Assembly: GCA_030077755.1 (NCBI GenBank)
Contig: JAQJZZ010000021.1
Coordinates: 620,001 to 684,000, forward strand
From: Filosporella fistucella
Lineage: Eukaryota; Ascomycota; Leotiomycetes; Helotiales
DNA: 64,000 bases
Direction of reading: 5' to 3'
Part shown: positions 56,640-64,000 of the stretch, one piece after another
How the letters are laid out: the number at the start of each line of letters is the position of its first letter
How positions within the stretch are numbered: position 1 is the first letter of the stretch
Notes under the pieces: model-generated
The model's database searches: none
Seen by the model: the letters and a program-made list of their open reading frames with translations, nothing else
What the model was told of the DNA's origin: nothing
Program-made: the position numbers and the translations under genes

Positions 56640-58114
56640 TTACATGATAACCTCGTTGGCGACATCCTATATCGGTTAGAAGGGACAAAACGAAGTGATG
56701 TGGAGCTTACCCTCTTCAACTCCTTGAACGGTAGGCAAACGCAGTTTTGCACCCGAACCTCATCACCAACACCACACTCCTTACCCAAGATAGTGATACT
56801 TTGAACCTTGACACCATTCTTGATGATGCTGGTTGTGTGACTGTTCACTGGTGTAGGTGTGCCCTCGACACGAGCCCATGCGCCGACTCTGCTATTCCAT
56901 CCAATAATAGAGTATAGAATGCACGCATCGTGTTTAATTTCAGAATCCTCCAACACAATTGACTCCTTGATTCTAACACCAGCACCAATCACAGCCCTCG
57001 GACCGATTGAAACATTTGGACCAAGCTTTGCAGTTGGATCGACGTGAGCGGTAGGATGAATGAACACAGGTGGCAAGATATTTCCAGAAGCTTTTGCAAG
57101 CTCCTTGGATCCAGTCTGCCATGCCTTTTGTAGGTATAAAGCATTGGCTGGGACAGCTGAGCCGGCAGTCTTAATTTGTCTCCAGAAATCCTTTGTCTCA
57201 TAGACGAAGAACTGCTTGCTATCTGCCAAGTCACTCAATATGTCCTGCTCCAATCGTAACACCTCATTCTTTGTCTCCTCATCATCGTGGAAAAAGGAAG
57301 ATTCGAGGTTTTCGGAAGAGGGGTATGAGACGAGACGAGGACGATCGGTACGCTTTTTGATGGCGCTTCGAATAGAAGGGAAAATAGTTTCGGTGGAGAA
57401 AAGGTAGACGCCGCAGTTGATAAGGTTCGAGATATGGGATTCGGGTTTCTCGACATAGTGGAGTACTCGACGGGTGTGTGCATCTGAGACAATGCAACCA
57501 AAGTTGCTGGCAGCATCTTCACTGACTCGTGTACCAAGGATGACAGCTTCAGCATCTCTATCCTCAAAGAGCTTAAGCATGTCATTCAATGGGAATGAAC
57601 AGCAGACATCAGCATTGAGAACGAAGAATCGTTCTGGCTTGCCTTTCAAGATGGCATCACGGAAGTGGTATAGTCCTCCAGCAGTTCCTAGAGCTTGGTA
57701 TTCGCGGAGGTATACAATCTTCAGGTGTGGGAATTCCTTTGAGGAGTCTTTGATGAAATCACGGAAGACAGATTCGTCGTAGTATCCAATCATGCAAACT
57801 TCTTGAATCGCGGGGACTTTGGCGATAGCGGTGAGGCAGTGCCAAACAATGGGGTGTCCAGCGACTTCAAAGAGGGGCTATAAGAGCTTGGTTAGACCCT
57901 TTCTATTACCACCGTGAAGAATGGAGTTGTACCTTTGGCAGATCCAAGGACAATGGTCTGAATCGAGTTCCTCTCGAAGGACCGCCAACCTGTTACCCTT
58001 GTCAATGGTTTCTCCTTACCATGTTCCACTTTTTGCGCTCACCAAAATGACGGCCTTTGTAGCAGCATGCGAGCCAGTTGCTGCCTTCTCTCTGAAGGGA
58101 ACTTGAAGAGACAT
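56640..58114 (-). CDS. GDP-mannose pyrophosphorylase-like protein, alpha type (GMPPA)
   Basis: Exons 58114-58043, 57989-57933, 57877-56711 and 56666-56640, 440 residues. Nucleotidyltransferase signature GGPSRGTRFRPLSLDLPK (residues ~26-43) is reconstituted across the first two introns. ALGTAGGLYHFRDAI and FFVLNADVCCSFPL follow. The C-terminal left-handed beta-helix has hexapeptide repeats (PVFIHPTAHVDPTAKLGPNV and following), and the ending KELKRDVANEVIM comes from a nine-codon last exon. In animals GMPPA is a GDP-mannose-sensing regulator of the catalytic GMPPB; filamentous fungi carry both forms. It supplies or controls GDP-mannose for glycoproteins, GPI anchors and cell wall. The usual C-terminal NEVIM-type end supports the short last exon. 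Confidence 0.93.
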
Positions 58115-59843
58115 TTTGAATATTTTGGAAATGTATTGTCTAAGGGTCTGGGAAGCAATGGAATTTAGAAAATGACACTTTGACCTCGTAACTTTTGGAG
58201 GCGGCAGTTTCCGTTCAGATCGAGTCCAGCATCTCCTGCCAAGCCAAGAATAGAATGAATAATCCCAGACCAATTAGACGATCACGTGGATGAAATGAAA
58301 TAGAGGTCCGTGCATTTGGAAATATGTACTCTACTCTGTTGTGCTATCGAAATGCTTCAATTCTGTCGCTTCCACAATCCGAAACAATGAGCATAAGTAT
58401 GCGGTGCTACATATGTCCCAGAAGAGACATGTGAGATATCAGCCTTTGAGTATCACAGCAACAAGACCACCCATTTGTCTAATATAGCACACGCGTTTTT
58501 GGAACGCGGTGTGAGTATTGTCAGAGATGGAACAGATGTCAGAAACCCGGAGGGGCTGGCAACATCATTTCACCAGTTATTGTCCGACATAAATGGTGTG
58601 TCAATTAATATTGGAGCTTGCAGGGACCAGAAGCCAGCCAAGAAAGCCATTTTGTGATCAAGATCTGAGCTGTGAATGGTATTCACAAACTCTCACGTTG
58701 TTCACATACAAATTTGGTGGCAGTTGCTGTGCAGGATGTGAATGTTTGCTCGACACTTCACACTGGGGCTGGGCAGCCCCCGAAACATCTACCCCGCTTT
58801 GACAGCTCCTTTGGTTTTAGGTGCGCTGTTTTTCGTCTGCTTTACTTCTCTTAAGTTTAACCATTCCTGATTACTTTTCGCTGGTGTTTCCCGCCAAATT
58901 TCAACCTCGATGTTGTGAATTTGGAGGACTTCGCGATGCCATTCACAAACCTGTCTTCCACACCGCCCGATTGACGGGCAGTGACCTCTCCTAGATACCT
59001 GAATTCTTTTCGATTGGTTCTTGATTTCCATAATTCCCTTGTAGTATGCATGCACTTTACGCGTCGGCTGCGATGTAATTTTCTTTCGCGTGAGATTGTG
59101 AAGGACAGTTGTGCGCAATTGAATGAATTGGACGTGATGATTCGTTGGCCAGGCTTGACTCTGGATACTAGGTCAGGTATAAAGTTAAGGATAGTTGCCT
59201 CAAAGTCAAAGGGGTATTTGTCAATTGCATTCTGTTTTGCTAGGCACTTGCTACTATTTCTGCAAGCTTTTGACGTTGACTTCCCGAAGCAAGAGTTTTC
59301 TCCCTCGCGAACATTTCACGTAGAACTCCAATATTTATGCCTAGTCCATCCAAGCCAAAACGCTTCCAACTCCTCTCCACAGCTGCAGTCAACCTCAATT
59401 CTCACATCTCCGCCTGCATAGATAAGCCAGCTACCAAGTTCGGCTTCGCTTTAGAGCCTTGTCAGCCCAGCTCTCTAATTCACCTCAATTAAGACCCTCG
59501 CCTCCATCTTGCAACACCTGCACATCAGTCTGCAGTCATTTGTTTCGCTTTTTGCTCTCCATCCATCCTTTTACAACTTTTCAAAAATCTCTCTTACATC
59601 ATTGATCTCGCCGCTTCGAGCCCTTGCCAGCAACTCCTCCGTTATCAAAGATCAGGTTTCAAGGTACAGTAAGCAAAGACCTCTCCTCCTCTACTACGGG
59701 TGGATCGTTGTGCGCTTGTTGGAAAAATCGCATAGTCTTCGATCGCTCGCATTGTCACCTCAATCAATCACAAGCTAACATTCTTTTTATTAGAACCGAC
59801 CATTCTCCCTGAGCCTGACAACTTCTCGAGCACCTGTTTGACC
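58115..59843. other. Divergent spacer, GMPPA / dynamin-like
   Basis: 1.7 kb. The last ~400 bases before the dynamin-like start are CT-rich (likely 5' leader). No gene recognised in the middle; frames such as 58981-59421 have no domain. Confidence 0.45.
58283..58288. promoter_or_regulatory. CACGTG E-box near a CCAAT box, GMPPA promoter
   Basis: Perfect CACGTG about 170 bases upstream of the GMPPA start, with CCAAT ~15 bases nearer the gene (~58270). Confidence 0.3.
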
Positions 59844-62800
59844 ATGGCGCGTCAAGATCGCGCTCTAAAGAGAGAATCAACCACCGCATTTGGAGGTCTT
59901 GCAACGCCGGCACAATCGTTCAAGAGTTCAAGTGCAACTCCAAAACGTGAGATCGAAGAGATCGTCGATTTGACTTCAGTCTCTGACATCGCAGAAGAGC
60001 CTGCATTTACATCCCATCACGGCCTTCCAGTCGTATCAGATGAAATGCCCACTAGTAAGCCCCCATCATTCAAATGATCATCAATCTAATTATCATAGGC
60101 TCTACACGTTCTCGTGCCCCTGGATCCTCACATCAAACTACACGAGCTCAACCAACACCTTTCGCCATGCCGCCCTCCCCTCAAGGTTTGGAATTCGTTG
60201 GCAAGAAGGTGAAGATATTGGTGGATGCTATTAGTGATCTTCAAAAGTTCGGACTCGAACAGGTTGCCCAGCTTCCTGAACTTGTGCTCGTTGGAGATCA
60301 GAGTGCAGGAAAGTCGTCGTTGATGAGTGCTCTCACGGAAGTACAGCTACCGCGAGACCAAGGTATCTGCACGAAATGTCCAGCAAACATCAAGACATCT
60401 CCCGCCGCCGAATGGTCCTGCACGGTGTCCCTTCAGCAATATTATCGCTATGAAAACCCTCATGGCAAGATGATTAGGCCAGAATCCGTCACGAAGAGAA
60501 ATCCGTTCCCTCCATGGGTCGAGCAAACTTTGGAAGTCAAGCCTTTTTTGACAATCAATGACAAGTCGCAGCTTGAGCACGCCATCAAGTGGGCTCAAAT
60601 TGCACTTCTCAATCATGATACAAACCATGAGGAGTTCATACCGAACATTGGTTCACGAGCACGCCCAGAGAGATTCCAGTTCGAGAAAGACAACACAGAG
60701 GCAAAATTTTCTCCAAACCTTATCGCAGTGGAGATCTCGGGACCTGGATTACCTGCATTGTCATTTTACGACTTGCCCGGCATTTTCAGAGTTGCACCAG
60801 ATCCCAAAGACCAATACTTGGCCAAAGTCATCGAAAACCTCGCTGTCGTACGTCTCATCTCCCTCTATCATTGTCCACACTCGTGCTTACCTTTTTACCT
60901 TGTAAATGTTTACTAATTATCTTATAGAAGTACATTCAACGTCCTTCGGCCCTCATTATCTGGACTTTGGCTATGAAAACCGACCCTAGCAACTCAAGCA
61001 CGGGAATGGTTATTCAAGATTGCAAGGCATCCAACCGTTGTGTGGGAGTGCTGACAAATCCTGATCATCTTCTCGCGCGTCATATCGAGTATGAGAAGGT
61101 GTTGAGAGGTGAGGCCCACATCGTTGGACATGGTTACTTTGTCACCAAGCAGCCGGGAGAGGATGCTTCGATAAAAGATGGACCCAACTACCACTCACAG
61201 GCTCGCGTCGAAGAGATGCAATTCTTCAACTCGAATGACCTTTGGACCGGCCAATGGAGTGAATTTCGAGAAAGATGCGGAACCACTGCTATTCAAAAGT
61301 TTCTTTCCACTGAGCTTGCTAGGCAGATTGCGGCAAGTATACCGAGCATCACTGAAAAAATCAACACTCGCACTCTTAGTGTGACTAGGGAGCTCGAGGA
61401 CATCCCAGATCTTCCAGACAGAAATGTTCAGCATACTGTCACCAGATTACTGGCAGAGTTCAGCTCCGAGGTTCGCAATGTCATGGAGGGTAATTCGAAA
61501 GTCAGGGATATCGAGAGCTTTCAGAACTTATGGACAAGGTTGGCAGACCAATTTCGGCAAACAATTCTGCACATCAAACCAATGATTCGCACCACCCATG
61601 AATCCGATAGATTCGATCCAGATGATGTAATCGACCTTATCTCTGATGATGAGGACAGTTCTCGGCCATCAACACCATCTACATCCCTCAAGCGATGGGG
61701 CTCGTTCTCTGATCAGCCGGCGAGTCGCAGAATCAAACATAACGTGGGGCCAATTCCATTTCATCTTGGCAACTCCAATGGACAAAACGGACACAGCAGC
61801 GTGAAGCGGGAAAATGGAGCAATGCATGCACCTGCGACACCTCGAGGAAGCGTGATAGCAAATCGCAAAAATCCACTGGCCCATACACATTTTGCTGATA
61901 TGGCGAATCTAGGCAAAGGATTTATCGATGTTGGAGCCATTCGCACTTACATTGCAAATCACCAACAGCCAGGTATGCCAGGAAGAGTTGCACCTGAGAC
62001 ATACAACCAACTTTGTATGTTGGCAGTCACTGCATGGGATCGTCCATTGAAGAGATTCATGGATGTCATGATTGGGATTCTACACCATCAATTGGATGAG
62101 CTGCTCCGCTTGTTTATCGGCAAGTACGAACAAACAGAGCTCTACAAAGCTGCTACCAAGCATTTGACGGAGTTTATCGACGAATTAGGCGAGCAGCAAC
62201 GACGAGCCGTGAATGACTTGTATGAATTGGAAACATATCGATTGTTTACGACAAATAATGTCACCATCCACGAGTACGAGAAAAAGGAACTTGAGGGACT
62301 TCAAGAGAGTCGACAATTGTCTCGCGCCAAAGCATATGTGGAGCGCCAACTTCGCAATGGCAAAGAGAAGAAGCTTGATGAGAATTTATCTTCAGAGGAG
62401 AGAATGAAGGAGATTGATCGCCGAGCTCGTCTGGTAATTGTCAAGTCTGATGTCTTAGGGCCAGATCCTTTTCAAAAGGAGATTGAAGTAGCAGCGTATG
62501 TCCGTGGGTATTACAAGACAGCCGCACTTCGATTCGTCGACAGTGTCTGCCTGAATGTCAACGGTGTTATGCTGCGGAAAATTCACGACAATATCATGTA
62601 CTTCCTGGAGGGAAAGCTTGGTGTTCTGTCAAGAGATGGTAAGCATTTCTATTTGACCGCTGCTTTTTGGAGAACTAACATTGTTTAGGAGAGGAAATCT
62701 GCCGTAATCTCATGGAAGAGGACTTCGCCATTGGCAACAGACGTCGAAAGCTGAAGCTCGAGAAGGAGAAATTGCTTGGTTTCGCAGCTCGTCTCCAAGC

Positions 62801-62975
62801 TCTGGTTGAGCAGATCGAGCAACCTGATGACGACGACGATACCTCAAGCGATCAGACTATGAATGACTTCAATACCAACGGTCACCACAATGAGGCTCAG
62901 CAAAACGCCATTGGCGATATCGAGATGGAGGATGATGGTGATGATACGATCGTCGCAGAGTCGATAATGGTCTGA
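59844..62975 (+). CDS. Dynamin-family GTPase with two SUMO-interaction-like motifs
   Basis: Exons 59844-60054, 60099-60847, 60928-62638 and 62689-62975, 985 residues. P-loop GDQSAGKSS at ~136-144, switch-I region with PRDQGICTKCPANI, DLPG (SFYDLPGIF) and a G4 motif reading LTNPDH (~363) instead of TKxD. A middle stalk and a C-terminal GED-like region (ERMKEIDRRARLVI, AAYVRGYYKTAALRFVDSV) follow. The Asp-rich tail ends DDDDDTSSDQ. Unusual insertions: residues 40-44 IVDLT in an acidic Ser context, and 554-563 VIDLISDDED within a disordered Ser/Pro loop of the stalk; both match SUMO-interaction consensus. No transmembrane or PH domain. Resembles fungal Mx/DRP-like proteins of uncharacterised location; the SIM-like motifs hint at nuclear or PML-like assemblies (inference). 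Confidence 0.88.
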
Positions 62976-63319
62976 TATTGACCTGTTTTCAACACTCGTT
63001 TTGTTCTTTTGCAGCTTTGATTTTTTTTCGCGGACTCATGTACAAAATTTCCATCGCGCATTTGCTTTTCTGGAGTACGAGGGACTTACTTGATGGGAGA
63101 AGAGGTCTCGGTCTTTGTATTTGATTGTGCTCCTGCCAGGCGGCGACTTGGCGTATTTCACGGTATCGAAAAAGGGGTGGGATACCTCATGTAATAGACA
63201 GACTTTGGTAATACAACAATAATGTCACTAAACTCGTAACCTCGAGAAAGAATTTGGTAAAACAACGACTTTAAATTCCATCACTAGAACAAAATAGTAA
63301 AACTCTCTCACACCGCCCC
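62976..63319. other. Convergent spacer
   Basis: 3' flanks of the dynamin-like and phosphatase genes. Nothing else seen. Confidence 0.5.
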
Positions 63320-64000
63320 TCATCCCGCATACGAAACACCCCCAACCCTCCCATTCCTCACATCATCTTTCCAACACACATACTCCCCTTTCTCCCTCCT
63401 CACTCCCCCAACCACCTCCCAAACCTCATACCCACACCTTTCCCAGATCTCAAGTTGTGTCCTGAATCCTGTATTAGGCATAACATCTTTTCTTCTCGTT
63501 GCAACGAATCTAAACGCTTCTTTTGCGGAAAGATGTTGATTTTTCATTACTATGAAGAAATATTATTTCAGATCTTCATACTTGAAGTTCCGAAGAGGTA
63601 GGGCGAGGGAAGGAGGGGGGCCGCAAAAGGGGGGAGAACATACAGAATCCCAAAACAAAAGCACAACTCCTCGAAAATCCAGCTTGGCAATGGATTAACA
63701 CCGCTCTTTCCCTCTTAATACTCTCTTCAATCACCTCACACACCTTTCCGAGGTATTTCAAAATATCTTCGTGAGATGAATCGGCTATTTCGATTGTTTG
63801 ATGCGTGATACCATGGGCTTTGTATTCTGTAAGTAAGGACATAGGAAGGGTTTCTGAGGGCGAGAGGAGGGAGATTATGTGTGTGATTTTGTGCGTGAGG
63901 AGGAGAGGGGGTTGCGTTGCTGCGGTGAGACTTGGGGGTGTGTTAGCTTGTTTTGGATGGGAGACATGGGGATGGAGAGAGGACTTACTTTCCGAGATAT
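63320..64000 (-). CDS. Dual-specificity protein phosphatase, 5' end outside window
   Basis: Exons from the right edge to 63989, then 63930-63644 and 63549-63320, all in phase. The first partial exon joins to give YLGNLTAATQPPLLL and ITHIISLLSP, the usual DSP beginning. The active-site loop is VLIHCQAGFSRSCAFVLGF, i.e. HCxxGxSRS with catalytic Cys and Arg present. The general-acid Asp is probable in EIADSSHEDIL. After the second intron, FLMKNQHLSAKEAFRFVATR completes the core. A C-terminal extension (LEIWERCGYEVWEVVGG and a charged tail) follows. It dephosphorylates Tyr and Ser/Thr, likely of kinases; the substrate is unknown. The N-terminus lies beyond 64000. Confidence 0.9.

Noticed and set aside
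1..64000. CRISPR arrays, rRNA, intact transposons or viral genes
   Set aside because: No regular repeat-spacer pattern, rRNA core sequence, transposase, reverse transcriptase or capsid-like protein was seen.

Overview
The window is nuclear DNA of a filamentous ascomycete (Pezizomycotina). A Leotiomycetes-like fungus is my best guess, but the sequence alone does not settle the class. The evidence is a dense mix of genes on both strands, introns mostly 45-100 nt with GTRNGT-type donors and CTAAC/CTGAC-like branch sites, and fungal hallmark families (PigL/HeLo-like ankyrin proteins, BTB paralogues, MOT1 molybdate transporter, DHA2 transporters). All gene models were spliced by eye. Frame continuity across every listed junction was checked, and complete multi-exon models sum to whole codons.

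Left third (1-20 kb): a GH36 alpha-galactosidase/raffinose-synthase-like gene runs off the left edge, divergent from an ankyrin protein. Next comes a cluster of three BTB paralogues around a small DUF3253 gene. A gene-poor stretch (11.2-16.9 kb) follows, holding a three-exon 85-aa membrane-protein gene and a possibly decayed gene. Then come UTP15 and a short-chain dehydrogenase.

Middle (20-45 kb): mostly housekeeping genes. These are mitochondrial uL22m, PRP24/SART3, a four-helix membrane protein, the replication-checkpoint mediator MRC1/claspin, a molybdate transporter, a class 3 lipase and a GRDP-like (DUF1399) protein. After them come a membrane protein overlapping an F-box gene, a 927-aa predicted permuted papain-fold protein with a Cys/Gly tail, and a secreted SnoaL-like protein.

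Right third (45-64 kb): a small accessory block of three genes, namely a DHA2-type MFS transporter, a tyrosyl-tRNA-synthetase-like protein and an Fe(II)/2-oxoglutarate oxygenase. The synthetase keeps its ATP-site signatures (HIGY, KMSSS) but has lost all three residues that normally contact the tyrosine side chain. The synthetase and oxygenase are divergent and share a promoter containing a CGG-N6-CCG inverted repeat. I regard this as the best candidate for an undescribed pathway here: an amino-acid-activating enzyme of changed specificity, a tailoring oxygenase and an exporter. A 3-kb gene-poor island follows. Then come an Old Yellow Enzyme homologue, a GDP-mannose pyrophosphorylase-like protein (GMPPA), a dynamin-family GTPase with two SUMO-interaction-like motifs, and the 3' part of a dual-specificity phosphatase running off the right edge. 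No tRNA, rRNA, CRISPR array or intact transposon was recognised.
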